Assembly (NCBI RefSeq): GCF_052857255.1
Contig: NC_135497.1
Location: 543,964,358 to 544,028,357 of the forward strand
Length of the DNA: 64,000 nt
Source: Amblyomma americanum
Taxonomy: Eukaryota > Arthropoda > Arachnida > Ixodida > Ixodidae
Direction of reading: 5' to 3'
Position numbers and translations under genes: made by a program. The notes beneath the pieces were generated by a model, which worked only from the letters and a program-made list of their open reading frames with translations, was not told where the DNA came from and did no database searches. Positions 1 through 10,796 of this stretch are shown in pieces. Position 1 is the first letter of the stretch; each line of letters opens with the position of its first letter.

Positions 1-410
1 TAACGATATTCCCCGAAAAACCATACAATTCTAGTTGATAAAGGAGTTTGTGGTTAACACAGTCAAAAGCCATACTGAACTCTAGAAATATTTCCAGTGT
101 GAGGAGCCTTTTTTTCAAAATTATCTCAGATCTTATCTTTCTGCAACAAGAGAGCAGTTTCAGTTGAACGATTTTTCTAAACCCGTAATGACAATCTGTA
201 GTAAGGTTACGTGCTCGTGAAATATTGTCTATTCGGATGTTAACTATATTTTATAGACTTTTCGAAAATCTGGGTAATATGGATATTGGGCTATTGTTTG
301 TAAGGTTAATTTTATCACTCCCTTTGTGTATGACGACAACCTTTGCTATCTGCATTTGGTCCGGAAAAAACGCCAGTGGAAATGCATACAGTGAAAACGT
401 GAATTAAAAC
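1..410 (-). pseudogene. LINE reverse transcriptase fragment (CR1/L2-like)
   Basis: The minus strand carries recognisable non-LTR reverse transcriptase blocks in broken frames. A QIAKVVVIHKG-like block lies near 320-358, an ISILPRFSKSL-like block near 255-300, and an FSMAFDCVNHK block near 40-85, in the order expected for the fingers and palm of a CR1/L2-type RT. Stops and frameshifts separate the blocks, so this is a decayed copy. It runs off the left edge, so the downstream YADD region is not visible. A related plus-strand copy lies at 12.9-13.6 kb. Confidence 0.65.
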
Positions 411-518
411 AGGCGCGATTAAGTCGATTACGTATTTGGCTGGCCTAATTTCTGTGCTATCTGTGTCTTGGCAATGGCCGTTTTTTAGGCTATTGAATAT
501 TCAGCAGACTTCTTCGAT

Positions 519-1440
519 GGAAGTGCTGTGTTTTATGGCCCATAGACGACACAGGCTATCATGTGCCAAACTCAAGGTATTTGAAATGGTTCTCTGCAGA
601 ATGGTTTGCACATATTATTCATGAGTCGTGTAGATGGCGTAAACTATATTTTTTATTACTTAACGCTGAAAGAAGAAAAACATTTGAATGGCTAATATTA
701 AAAGCTTTAAAAAAGGTCGGGTAGCCTCAGCCAGGCATCCTTGGCTGGACAAGGATGTTGAGCCTCCCAACCAATAAAGCCAAGACCTCTGCCTTCTTCT
801 CAGGGATGAGAACGTGGCTGAGGTATGTCAAAAATGAAGTGAATCAGTGGGTAAAGGTTTATAGTTTCCTGAGAAAACCTGCTTCTCTTAAAAAGCTAAA
901 AACACAAGTTGTGTCAACAATTGATCTTCACTCAACCGCAATACTGGGTGCAAAGGGATGTGTTCATTATAAAACTAAGTAAATTTTTTTCCTAAGTTTA
1001 TCAAGTTTTGTGCATGAGTATAAAATGTGATTAATTGTTAGGTCATCTCTACAGTTTTCAAAAACCGATTTTTCTTTTGTCAATATAAAATTGTGCGTGA
1101 TGTGCGCGTGGCCTATACGGAGACGAAATAAAATAACTTTAATGAAACGCTCTTGGTGCAAACATGACTTCTATTCACATAGGGCTGGCTTTACTAGGTG
1201 CAGTTTGTTGTTTACTTAATTGTTCCAAGCTGTCTGCCATTTTTTCCTTAAGTACTGTTGTACTAACTTTATGCAGTTCATAAAAAGTATATTTACTCTT
1301 TTTATTTCATTGCAGTGAGTTTGAGCAGCACACAATTCTGCTCTCTCATTGCCTTTTATTCCCACATGACTCGGGACCCAGCGCAGCTTTATATGAAGTT
1401 TTATATATCGATGGAAGTGGGAGCCAAGAATAGGGACTGT
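519..1440 (-). pseudogene. 3' end of a LINE with RNase H domain (I/R1-like group)
   Basis: Reading the minus strand, 1425-1216 encodes the end of an RNase H domain (KLRWVPSHVGIKGNERAEL, the usual WVPSHVGIxGNExAD signature). 1161-967 then encodes a C-terminal zinc-like tail containing RLRIGHAHITH and LTINHILYSC, typical of LINE ORF2 C-termini. The sequence from 966 to about 519 is 3' UTR. Frames are broken, so the copy is dead. Its UTR is repeated in the next upstream copy, which defines the family. Confidence 0.7.
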
Positions 1441-1995
1441 GGCACAACTGTGTTGTGTTGTGTTGGGTTTTATGGCACATAGGCAGCTAAGGCCGTCATG
1501 CTCCAGACTCAAGGTATAGAATAATTTTCGTGCAGAAATTTTACAAATGGGAAATATTATCGATGATGTAGATGGCCTAAAATATTGTACTGTGTAGTAT
1601 AACATAGGGGAAGAAATTTGGAAAAGGCTAACTGTAAAAGCTTTAAAGTAGGTCAGGTAGCTTCAGCGGCTATCCTTGGCTGGGCAAGGATCCTGAGGCT
1701 CCCAACGAATCAAAGACCTCAGCCTTCTCGGGGATGAAAAAATTGCTGAAGTTGTATCATGCAATAAAGCGAGGCAGTGCTTCAAAATTTACAGTTTTTC
1801 AAGTACGCCTGCATCTTTTAATAAGCTAAAAATAGAAGGTATGTTAACAATGCATTATCATCTAACAGCAGTGCTGGATGAAAAGGAATGCATTCATTAA
1901 AAAGTGAGTAAAATTCTTTTTCTTAGTGTTTCCAGTTTCACACAAGAGAATAAAATGTGGTTAACCGTGAGTTCATCTCCACTGCAACCGCGAGT
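1441..1995 (-). pseudogene. Second, 5'-truncated copy of the same LINE
   Basis: The stretch repeats 519-1050 in the same orientation with clear divergence. It includes the C-terminal DELTVNHILFSCVK motif (minus strand, about 1935-1985), followed by the same UTR blocks ending in GGGTTTTATGGCACAT. A short TGTTG repeat at 1440-1462 looks like the 3' tail. The copy is truncated before the RNase H domain, the usual outcome of target-primed reverse transcription. The two copies abut head to tail. Confidence 0.65.
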
Positions 1996-2056
1996 TCATC
2001 TCCGTTGGCTGCAATCTTCATGACACCAGCATGCTTAGCACTCTTTATATGGATAT

Positions 2057-2954
2057 TTAAAGGGACTGCGCAAAAAATTAATTCAGATTACGTAAAGCAG
2101 ACGAGAGATAGCATTTCATCACTCATCACCCAGTGCAAGAATCTTTGAGCTAGCTTCATTTACAACGAAGATATAGACGATTAAAAATTACGCGCCTCCT
2201 CTCCCCCCTCAACTCATAAACGCGGGACACCAGACAAAAATAAAGAAAACAGCTCTGGTACTGGGCCCCGCGCATGAATACGTCATCCACTCACGTTCCT
2301 TTTGCAACGTCCAGTTGTCGCTCCTAGCACCCCAGCAGCAGCGTCGGCGGCGTGATTGCGGCGCGCGTCGGGTTTCTTTGCTTGTTGTCTGTTGTAGTTA
2401 GCATTAATGAACCCGGACCTCGAGGCGCGACTGCTCGCTCTTACGGCCGCGATGGGCATCGAGCCCTATGCGTTGACGCCGTACCGGCTGAACGCCAGCG
2501 ACGACAGTAACGACTCGGCGAGCCACTGCGAGTGGCTCCGGAACTCCCGACAGAAGGAGACGGCAGAGGAAAATTGAAACCATATGCGCAAAGGCAATGG
2601 CCTGCCTCGCGTTTGCACAAGTGGGTCGTGCGGCGGCACAAGCAGACGATTTTCACGGCTACCGGAAGTGTGCCCGTGACGTCGTGGCTGCCGTGGCTCC
2701 AGCGAATGACAGCGTGTGGTGGCTTGGTAACGTCATGGGTATACTGACGTCTTTTTTACGATTTTAGTTTCAAAATCGGTCACTACGAGCACACCAATTG
2801 GCCCGCAAATTACAAAAACATGGTTTTAAAAATTCATAATAAATTGCCTGCTCAGTTCCGAACACTCATACAAGATGTAAATGCTTCGTAGCATCCTTTA
2901 TAAGCATTGAAAACATTTACAAGCGACTTTTTATTTATTGCATAGTCCCTTTAA
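2057..2954. mobile_element. TTAA-flanked non-autonomous DNA transposon
   Basis: The left end reads TTAA-AGGGACTGCGCAA and the right end TTGCATAGTCCCT-TTAA. The terminal inverted repeats match at 11 of 13 positions, immediately inside TTAA on both sides. TTAA target duplication is the hallmark of piggyBac-type elements, but the AGGGACT terminus is not a classical piggyBac end, so the superfamily is unassigned. The 890-bp interior has no transposase. Its centre (about 2270-2750) is GC-rich and unlike the AT-rich ends, suggesting captured sequence. Confidence 0.6.
2407..2577 (+). CDS. Small ORF inside the TTAA element, function unknown
   Basis: An ATG in a reasonable context opens a 56-residue frame, rich in Ala, Leu and acidic residues, starting MNPDLEARLLALTAAMGIEP and ending at TGA. 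It sits in the GC-rich core of the non-autonomous element. No domain is recognised. It could be the first exon or remnant of a captured host gene, or chance openness in GC-rich DNA. Confidence 0.2.
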   Translation: MNPDLEARLLALTAAMGIEPYALTPYRLNASDDSNDSASHCEWLRNSRQKETAEEN

Positions 2955-3859
2955 CGCTGACTCGCCCATGGTGCCGATATCGAAGGTCTTACTGCAAGGC
3001 CTGCATCTTGCGCGGTGCTCACTCGTAGTGTGTGGTGCAATTCAGTCTTTGTAAGCATCGTTGTGAAGCCACGCACCTTGAAATTTGCTTTTCCCAGACA
3101 TTTGCATTGTAGTCAGATGCTTCAGCCGCAACAAGTCGGGTGCAGAATTGACGGTACAATGCAGTGCCGTCAACCACCATAATACATTGAGCTAGACCAC
3201 AATAACCATAACAACACTATTTACTGATGGGAAGACTCGCCGCACAAAGCTCGCAGAGCACCGTGGGAATGCGCGAGGAGGATACGGAGGTCCGCTGCTA
3301 CTTCGTCAGAAGCAGTCAGTCACGGTAGTTTAGTGAATGCACTTTTGCCCGCTTCCTTTCGTCGTCCTGTCCATCGTGGGTCACACCTCGCGGTCTGAAA
3401 CAAGGGAGCGTGCGTGGGAAAAATTTCACAGGTAGTTTCCCCGAGACATCTTTTTTTTTCTTTTCGTGGGTTTAACGAGGGGTCAAACAACGTGCCCCCA
3501 GCAGGGTTGTAAGAACTTCCTCCCCCGCCAGACGAGGTTCGGCGGGTGGCAGTCGCTGCTGCTGCCCGAAAAGACGACTTCATTGCTTGCAGATGAACCA
3601 ACGCTTCTCCGTCGCTCGTACCATTGTCATCTTAGACGTTGAACAGTCTTTTGAGGCCTCTATGAAACTTCAACCACATGACCAAGCAAGCACTCAACTC
3701 CCCTCCAAGGATGTTAGTTCAAAAGAGGGATTACTACAATACGGTTACTATAGCGCTTGAAAAAAAGCCCACACTGAAAAAATCTCAGGCCCTACGTATG
3801 CTGAGAAAACCAAATATGCTACTACACGTATTCATACACATAACGCAGGAAATAAAAAA
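2955..3859. other. No supported feature
   Basis: Unique-looking sequence of mixed composition. Short open frames on both strands have no recognisable motif. No repeat boundaries were found. Confidence 0.4.
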
Positions 3860-3959
3860 AACTTAGTAGCAATTTTGGATAGCCGAAGAGCACCCCGACC
3901 CACTCAGAAAGAACGGCTAAGCGTGTCCACGTTTCTTTTGCAATTTGCCCTTTTTGTAC

Positions 3960-4445
3960 TTTATGTCCAAATGATACTGCTGCAGAATCAAGCTCCACCT
4001 CAGAAGGCGATTGTTCTTTGATGTCGAGGTCTGCAGCCAGGAAAGGGGACAATGGTCCGTTTCTACAATGCATTTGGCGCCTCCGAGATAGCATTGTAGT
4101 TTCTGGATAGCTCAAACAATGCAAGCGCACTCTTTTTCCGACGAGCAGTACACCATCTCTCGAGAGCTCAGTGTTTGGTTCAGGTAGAGAATGGGACGTT
4201 CGTTGGCGTCATCATCCTTCTGGTAGAGAGCGGCACCTAGCGCTCGATCACTGGCATCACATTGGACCGTGAATTCTCAGCCGTAATCCGGAGCTCGTAA
4301 AACCGGGCAGTTAGCCAGTACCGCCTTCCCGTTTAAGAAGGACGCTTCCTTCTTTTCGTCCCAGACTACATTTTTCGGCTCTGTCCTGCGGAGAGCATCA
4401 GTAAGGGGGCTTGCCAAAATGAAGTAATCACATATATAGTGACTG
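3960..4445 (-). pseudogene. RNase H and RT connection region of the gypsy element
   Basis: Downstream of the RT the minus strand encodes an IRAFLGLPGYY-like connection block (about 4465-4440). Further on it has FTVQCDASDRALGAALYQ (about 4270-4215), the start of a retrotransposon RNase H with its first catalytic Asp, and later an ETDHCPLS block near 4055. Stops interrupt the frame. The order RT, connection, RNase H is standard. Confidence 0.75.
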
Positions 4446-4675
4446 TAATATCCCGGGAGCCCTAAGAATGCCCTAATGTCCGTCTTTTTTCTTGGCCGCG
4501 GTTAGCCTGCCACCGCCGATATCTTAACCTCAATGGGTTTCCTGAAACCTTGAACTACGTTGTGGCCCAAATAGTCGACGGGCGCCCTCGCAAGGCAACA
4601 CTTCTCGGCCTTTACACTGAGCCCAGCTTGACGCAAACGGCTCAGAACTGCTTTCAGATGCAATACTTGGTCCGC

Positions 4676-5290
4676 CTATGAATCTGAGAACAGAGCAATG
4701 TCGTCCAAGTTGGGCACCGCAAATGTTTCACAGCCCTGTAGAACCCTGTGCATTAGGCGAGAGAAACAAAACGGAGCATTTTTGAGCCCGGAGCTCATCA
4801 TTGTTGGTTGATAGCTTCCCGTTGGAGTGACGAAAGCTGCGTGTCTGATGGCGCGTTCAGTGAGTGGCACTTGCCAGTACCCTCGAGTAAGGTCTAGCGT
4901 AATTACATAGGCTGCTCGGCTGACCTCTTCTTCTCTCTCCTTGATATTGAGAATAGGGTACACTTGATCCTTGGTGACAGCCTTTAACTTCCTGTAATCT
5001 ACTACAGGAATTGGGTCTTTACACGGAGCTTCCATCAAGATCATAGGCGAAGCGTATCCGCTTTCGGAGTGCTTGATCACTCCTAATTCTAGCATGCTCT
5101 TTACCTCCCTATCAAGGATATCTCTCTGCCTTGGAGAGAGTCGATAGGACCTTGACCGCACTGGCTCCTCGGAAGTTAGCTCAATATTGTGCTCGATCAA
5201 ATCAGTTCTGCCCGGCCTGTCTACGCAGCAGTCTTCAAACTCTGCTATCACTTCGCCGAGATCAGTCAACTGTGACTATTTTAGTTCTCT
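4676..5290 (-). pseudogene. Gypsy reverse transcriptase
   Basis: The frame is open for about 197 residues. It contains the gypsy RT entry block (RTDLIEHNIEL, PVRSRSYRLSPRQRDIL), the fingers block ASPMILMEAPCKDPIPVVDY, the motif-A block ITLDLTRGYWQVPL with its catalytic Asp, a GLKNAPFCFSRLM block, and a motif C reading PNLDDIALF, where a YxDD box is expected. The two catalytic Asp residues of motif C remain; the usual aromatic residue is replaced. It follows integrase directly in the same orientation. Confidence 0.85.
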
Positions 5291-5419
5291 CCGCTCAGCC
5301 CCGTGAGAAGTTCCTTCGCGCTGCTTTCCTCTCCGCTTAGACAGATAAGTTTGTCTTCCATCTCCCCAGGAAGGTTCACTGTTAGATTTACCGCGGCCTC
5401 TCTCTGCACCAAAGGCTTC

Positions 5420-6500
5420 ATTAGGTTGCAATGGTAAATGGGCGCTTCTTCATACCTTCCCGGGTTTTCACCACGTAGTTGGTGATAGAGAGCTTGGCGG
5501 TTACTTCAGCAGGCCCTTGCCACTGTACTTCGAGCCTATTCTGCCTTGAAGCTCTGAGCCACATAACCGTGTCACTGATAAAAAACGTCCGTGGACGGGC
5601 TGTCCGATCACAGTAGAACTTAGAACGAGCCTCGACTGACTTCATGCTCGTCTCCACGAGTTCTTTAGTGTTATGTAAACGATATCCAGCAGAGTCAACA
5701 CTAACTCTACTACTGTCGGGTCCTCTCCGCGCCCTTCCCAAGCTTCGCGTACCATTCGCACAGGGGAGCGCAATGCCCTTCTGTACACCAACTCGGCGGG
5801 GCTAAATGCCGTGGATTGATGCGGCCCGGACCGCAAAGCGAAAAGTACTGCAGGTAGGCATGCGTCCCTGTCGCGCTTGTTTTCATAGCACAATCCACTA
5901 AGCACGCGCTTTAGAACAGAATGCCACTTTTCTACGCTGTTGCTCTGCGGATGATGGATTGAGCTGTGTACTATCTTAATGCCGCACCGCTATAGAAATG
6001 AGGTGGTGAGGGCACTCGTGAATACACTAACCTGATCACTTTGGATCTCTGAAGGGAATCCAACTCGGGCAACGCTGACAACAGGAAATTCACCACACTC
6101 TCTGACGTCACATCGCGCAGCGCGACAGCCTCTGGAAACTTCATGGAAGGGCATAACATTGTGAGGATATAACGACACCTTGTCTCTGTTACGGTGAGTG
6201 ACCCAACTACATCTATCACCAACCGGTGAAACGGCTCAGTAATGATAGGTACTAAAACCATCGGCACTTTATACTTATCTCGCGCCTTTCCGACCCGCTG
6301 ACATGTATCGCACGACCTTACAAAACGCTCCATGTCCTTAAAACATCCAGGTCAATAGTATTCTTCTAAAAGCCTCTGCTTTGTTCTCTTGATCCCAGGT
6401 GGCATGACCACGAATTGTCATAGGAAAGTCGCAGTAAATCTTGTTGGTACTTCTGGGGAACGACTAATTGGTCTCGCTCCACTCCACGCTTATCCTTGTA
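5420..6500 (-). pseudogene. Gypsy integrase, located upstream of RT
   Basis: Overlapping minus-strand frames give an HHCC zinc finger ending CDTCQRVGKARDKY (about 6315-6275) and a core domain with the first Asp in LVIDVVGSL. The second Asp is in an SDQ box near 6050, and the Glu is in SVEKWHSVLK (about 5940-5910). A C-terminal module with VQWQGPAEVTAKL (about 5530-5490) matches the GPY/F-type tail. The triad appears preserved, but frameshifts near 6100, 5990 and 5740 break the reading frame. The C-terminal tail leads directly into the RT. Confidence 0.85.
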
Positions 6501-6954
6501 TAAGCGCTAAAGCTCACCACCTCTCATCTGGAAAGCAACATTCTTTTTTTTCCCTTAGTTTTTCTGCAGAGCTTTATGATCTCCTGTATCGTCGGGTCAT
6601 TTGCTTGTTCTATACGTAGCTCTTCTTGGTTCGCACTAAGCAGTGTCGTGGAAATGCTGGACACTGGCGGCAAAATCCACTCTCTAGGATTTCCTTGTTC
6701 CTTGGTTCGTCATGCTTACTGCTAGGCTGACCGGTCTCGGGTGCCTTGTTAGCGCGATTTTCTGAATTTTGTTAATCCATCTATGCCCCAAGTTTAAGGG
6801 CTGTTTTCTCCGCAGTGGAATTCTCAGGAGTAAGCTGTGTTGCAAGTTCTCGCGCCTTCGAACGGGTCAAGGCCTGCACAACTCTGTCTCCAAAAGCGAT
6901 CCCCTTCTCTCGTAAAAACATATCCGATTTGTTGAAGAACAAATACGAATAGCA

Positions 6955-7190
6955 TTAAGGTAGCTTTGCTGACACTGCGGCTTCGGATGTAAGCGTACCG
7001 AAAGGGCCCTCAATTACCCCTGTCGCTATAGGCAAGCACCCGATTTGTTCCTCCACCACCTGTCGGATCCATGCACATTGCCCTGTGTAATCGGAAGGCG
7101 ACACATACGACGCATGAACAACATCCATCGTTGCGGCTGAGTCGCGTAGCACCTTGCATTGCTTCCCGTTCACTACCAGGTCATGCATTT
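6955..7190 (-). pseudogene. Retrotransposon aspartic protease
   Basis: The frame reads VNGKQCKVLRDSAATMDVVH, resembling the active-site strand of a retropepsin but with D-S-A in place of D-T/S-G. Downstream is EGPFGTLTSEAAVSAKLP, and further LQYPYLFSN-type sequence follows in another frame. D-S-A may be normal for this family, so the substitution is not proof of inactivity. It lies between gag and integrase. Confidence 0.6.
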
Positions 7191-7222
7191 AAGGTTCCAG
7201 CAGCTTCATGTTTTCATCGCTG

Positions 7223-7620
7223 TTACCGACATGAGAGAACGCAAGCTTTTCTTTTTTTGCAGTTCACAGCTATGTAACCCGGCTCACCGCATCTGTAGCA
7301 AGTGAGCGGCCTCATAGCCTCAAACGCGACTTTCTCCTTCTGCGTTTTGACCACTTTTGCACCCCTCTCATTGTCTTCCTTTCTTTGAGATTTATCTGAT
7401 GAAACCTTTCTTTCGTCTTTCTCGACTGTAGAGCTCCCAAAATGCCTCTCGTAACGAGAATTCCCACTTCTACCGAAATTACGGGGCCTATCAACTCTAG
7501 TGTTGTTGCTAAACTGCCGGCGCGAAGCGTACTCCTTAATGAGTTCGGCCACGTTGGCCAGGGTCAGAGTCAAGCTGGAGCAAAATATCGCTATTCTGAG
7601 CACCCCGGATCCGGACCTCA
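7223..7620 (-). pseudogene. Gag C-terminal region with altered CCHC zinc knuckle
   Basis: A basic, polar region rich in Lys, Arg and Ser leads to CYRCGEPGYIAVNC (about 7305-7260), a retroviral-type zinc knuckle in which the zinc-binding His is replaced by Tyr (codon TAC, one step from CAC). The N-terminal part of gag is lost where the neighbouring LINE fragment begins. It is the first module of the element. Confidence 0.7.
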
Positions 7621-7689
7621 CTGAACAGATATGCAACATCCAGGCAATCAACCTAGGAAAAAAGGAATATTCAAGGAATGCTTAAGCAG

Positions 7690-8560
7690 CATCACCAGAC
7701 AACTCATGTAAAGACATCATTACCGGCGCATTACCGATACTAACGGAAGAGAAATTGCTAAACTGCACGGAAGCATATCCCCAACAAATAAGCATCATTC
7801 AAGCAAGGCCTTTCGGCACAAAGGGGGCATGTCTATATACCTTTGAAGGCAAAGCAGTACCGCGGTTTGTCGACCTCAGTGGCATATAATACAGGTGCAA
7901 ACCATTCCGACAAGTGATGCAGGTCTGCGGAGGCTGCCTAAAAACGACACCGAGCTGACATTTCCCCACTCCGCAGGGGAAAAGTTGCTACAATTGCGGA
8001 ATACGCAATCCTCCAGCAGGACATCTCGATTGCAAAAAGCACTGCATCGTCTGTGCACATCCAACCACTCCACCATTGACACAAACTGTCCGGCAAGACA
8101 GAATTACAGCAAAAGAGGAAAAAAGACAGGCAAAACTGATGAAGCCACAATCCGACGCCACCCTGATGGAGAAATTGCTGCACCAAATTCACTACACCAA
8201 AATAAACAATTATATTGCAATGGAACTGTCGCAGCCTACGCCGGAAACAAGCGTAACTAGCAGCATATATCGCATACTCACCTAATCCCCCCTATGTCAT
8301 CGTTCTGCAAGAGACGGAAACAAATCGCATTCATATCCGCGGTTATCACACGGCAGCCCTAACGTCACGTACGGCAATCTTGGCACTCGCATCCATGCCG
8401 GTGCTAGACCGCACACCGACAAATACGCCGGCAAGCACGGACACTCAGTAAACCGCAATAGTGCTCAGCTCATCCGGGCACACATATCCCAGAAAACCAC
8501 GTACGTCCCCAGCAGCGCCCGAAAAGGATGGAATGTCCCAGTCCCAGTAAAACATTTATC
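7690..8560 (+). pseudogene. LINE fragment: ORF1 zinc knuckles and ORF2 endonuclease start
   Basis: A plus-strand frame at about 7986-8090 carries two gag-like zinc knuckles (CYNCGIRNPPAGHLDC, followed by an HCIVCAHP block), typical of ORF1 in I/R1/Jockey-group LINEs. From 8218 a new frame reads QWNCRSLRRKQA, then stop, LAAYIAYSP and VIVLQETETN, the start of an apurinic-type endonuclease domain at the N-terminus of ORF2. Stops and frameshifts show a dead 5' fragment. It abuts the broken gag end of the gypsy element. Confidence 0.7.
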
Positions 8561-9489
8561 GAACATTTCCAGGACGTAGAGGCAGGACACAGAAACACAA
8601 GCAAAAGGGAAGTGCGCCCACTAATGTCGTAGAAACATTATTCGAGGGTGTTAAGCAGAAACAAAAACAAATAGCATTTTGGTCCCAGAAAGGTAACTGG
8701 GAGCACGTTTTTGAGACCAATGCTTTTCAACAAAAATACAAATTGACTCCTCGCTCCCTTTTCTCTCTCCCTCAAGCCAAAAGCTACGGGGAGAGAAAGT
8801 TTTGCTCTTGAACTCGCCGTTTTGAGAGATCAAGCAGTTTTGTTCGAACAGCCGAAGGAAGCGCATTTCACCCCGAATCTCTCTCGTGAGCCCTCGGCTA
8901 TATGCTGCAGGCAGGCGACGCCGGTATGCCTTTTCATCGCACCGCCGGGAGCAGCGGTCACCAACGTGCCAGTGTATTATAGTGTTTCCAACTTCAGCAC
9001 GGTGCGGCGGTACCTGCAGGCGTCTCCAACTACCAGCAGTCCTCGTTGCGCCGCAGTCTAACAGAGGCGCAGTAATTTCCCCCCTCGCTCGTCCGGCTTC
9101 CTCGCTGCGCTCGCCCGGCATCCTCGCTGGACTGAAGCCATCTTGCGCACACGTATTTGCGCAGCCCCTAGCCGCTCGCGGGCAAGCCCCAGCGCGCGGC
9201 AGCTCTTGCTCTCATCACAGGGCTGTCGTGAACTTTGTAGCTACGGGTTCATGGCAGCTTTCCCGCGCACCTCGGTGTGCTCACATAATTCCTTTTGGAA
9301 CTGATGCAGTGGCGCGCGGCGCATCGCAAGTCTTGCGCAGCTTCACAGCCCTACACCATAATGGTCAGCCCTGTGTGTGTGCGTGTCACCTTTCTCGTGT
9401 CCCGTTTAAGCGCGCTGTTTTTCGGTGAGACAATGTCCAGTTGTCTTTTTATTTTCTCCATTCTTTTTTTTTAAGTTGTGAATGCAAGA
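8561..9489. other. GC-rich stretch with no supported gene
   Basis: The GC-rich part (about 8760-9420) is open in several frames on both strands, including a 180-codon plus frame at 8886-9428 and a 156-codon minus frame at 8651-9121. No motifs are recognised, and the overlapping openness is typical of GC-rich non-coding DNA. A retrotransposon LTR or regulatory island is possible; no TG...CA ends or partner copy were found. Confidence 0.35.
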
Positions 9490-10080
9490 TAATATAATGT
9501 TATCCTTGGCGGTGACTTGAATATAAACATTCTAGATGACAGCAGTGTGAACTTAGAGCTAGAATTGTTGTTAAGCAGTTATTCCTGTCAAAATATCATA
9601 AGGTAAGTGGCATGAATCACTGCAATATCTACGACACTTTTATATGTGTATGTAGCTAACTTTGATCCATCTTTAGTCAGAGTTGGTGCTGTAATTTAGT
9701 GTTAGTGACCACTTGCCGATAGTAACGTAAATGAATCAGCCCATAACAGAGTAAAACAAACACATTCCCCATTTTCTTCAAGTGATCAATCTTGAAATGC
9801 TCTACAAATCAGACGTCGCATAACCGCACTCTGCTTGAACGGTATGGTCATAGAAAGTGGTCCAGATATAGCATACAACACAATTTTATGAAAGTTTTTC
9901 TGGCAGGTACCATTTGTGTTTTTCTTCAAAACAATTAGAACATTGAACAGAATTGAACAGAGCTAAACTGAGCATAAGCAAATAATTGTTAAAGATTAAA
10001 ACGACACTGTGCTGGTAGGTGGCTATTAAAAAACAAAACCAATTGTACAATACTGTCATGTAGTGGTGATGGCAGTCCAG
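9490..10080 (+). pseudogene. LINE endonuclease domain, 5' half of a split LINE
   Basis: The plus strand encodes VILGGDLNINILDDSS (from about 9499), the GDFN block of an APE-type LINE endonuclease. It is followed by ANFDPSLVRVGAVI (about 9655-9705) and a DHLP-like block near 9715, in CR1/L2-like arrangement. A FYESFSGRYHLCFS block near 9885-9925 fits the linker toward the RT. The RT of a similar LINE resumes on the same strand at 12.9 kb, after a gypsy insertion. Confidence 0.6.
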
Positions 10081-10279
10081 GCAGTGAGGAAGATAGCAAA
10101 AGGTTCTTATAAAAGAAAAGTGTTTGTAGGGCTGGCCTGCACCCACCATCGACTGAATGACTCACCCGTGGTGAAACCAACAAGCGTGCTCTGCGATCAT
10201 CAAACAGATTCCGTGAAGTTCATGGCTGCACTCAATTTAAAGCTGGCAAGGTTAGCAACTACACCAATGCGGGAGCAGT

Positions 10280-10523
10280 TGTTCGTGGCCACATTCAATC
10301 GAGATGAGTCTGCTCGCATCTTGCATCACAAAAAAAAGATAAAGCCACCTACCGATGGCTATATCATTTGGGCGCTGAGCGCGAACGAACAAACTACACA
10401 GATGCAAGGCTTTACTCCCCTTTGAAATAACCATAGGCTGGATGCTTTACAATAAAAAGAAAATAATGCAAAATAATAGGAAGTAAACACGAAACAGAAA
10501 AATACTAGGACTGCAAGCACACA
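10280..10523 (-). repeat. 3' LTR of the deleted gypsy element
   Basis: Shares CAATCGAGAT, the CACAAAAAAA...GATAAA.CCAC block and GAACGAACAAACTA with 12637-12844 in the same order and orientation. Read on the minus strand it starts TGTGTGCTTGCAG, against TGTGTTTTTGCAG in the partner. The outer boundary near 10280 is uncertain because a few further bases (AGCAGT) also match. Confidence 0.55.
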
Positions 10524-10544
10524 AGACCCGTTGGCGTCCATAAT

Positions 10545-10770
10545 AAGGCTTTAGGCGCATGACATGAACAACTTCTGGGCATGAATTTCGCTACTGTGAT
10601 GCTGTCGCTCCATCTGGTGACACTTCGAAGTCAAGCTTTACAAGCCTACGAATGATCTTCTATGGGCCGAACTAGCGAAGCAGAAGGTTTTCACGAAGTC
10701 CGCAGCGGCGAATTGGTGTTCACAACCATACATGATCACCCGACTTGCATTCCGCGACTTGTGCGTAGGT
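10545..10770 (-). pseudogene. Integrase C-terminal tail
   Basis: The minus strand encodes GDHVWL, then after a stop KIIRRLVKLDFEVSPDGATA and CPEVVHVMRLKPYY. This is the conserved end of gypsy integrases, just before the 3' LTR. It directly follows protease sequence, so the junction near 10790 marks an internal deletion of several kilobases. Confidence 0.7.
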
Positions 10771-10796
10771 TGTACTGTTGGGCGTTGGTGCGCTTT

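Larger units (their letters stand above)
3860..7690 (-). mobile_element. Ty3/gypsy-type LTR retrotransposon with gag-PR-IN-RT-RH order
   Basis: In transcription order on the minus strand the blocks are gag zinc knuckle (about 7275), aspartic protease (7190-6955), integrase (6500-5420), reverse transcriptase (5290-4676) and RNase H (4445-3960). All share one strand, and IN passes into RT with only short lesions, so the order is not a scrambling artefact. Integrase upstream of RT is the Ty1/copia order, but the RT and IN sequences are gypsy-like. That combination is known for Gmr1-like elements. LTRs were not found. The left end fades near 3860, and the right end is replaced by a LINE at about 7690. 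The copy has many stops and frameshifts. Confidence 0.85.

Noticed and set aside
8651..9428. Overlapping ORFs of 156 (minus) and 180 (plus) codons
   Set aside because: Both frames are open in the same GC-rich stretch on opposite strands, with no motif; likely composition.
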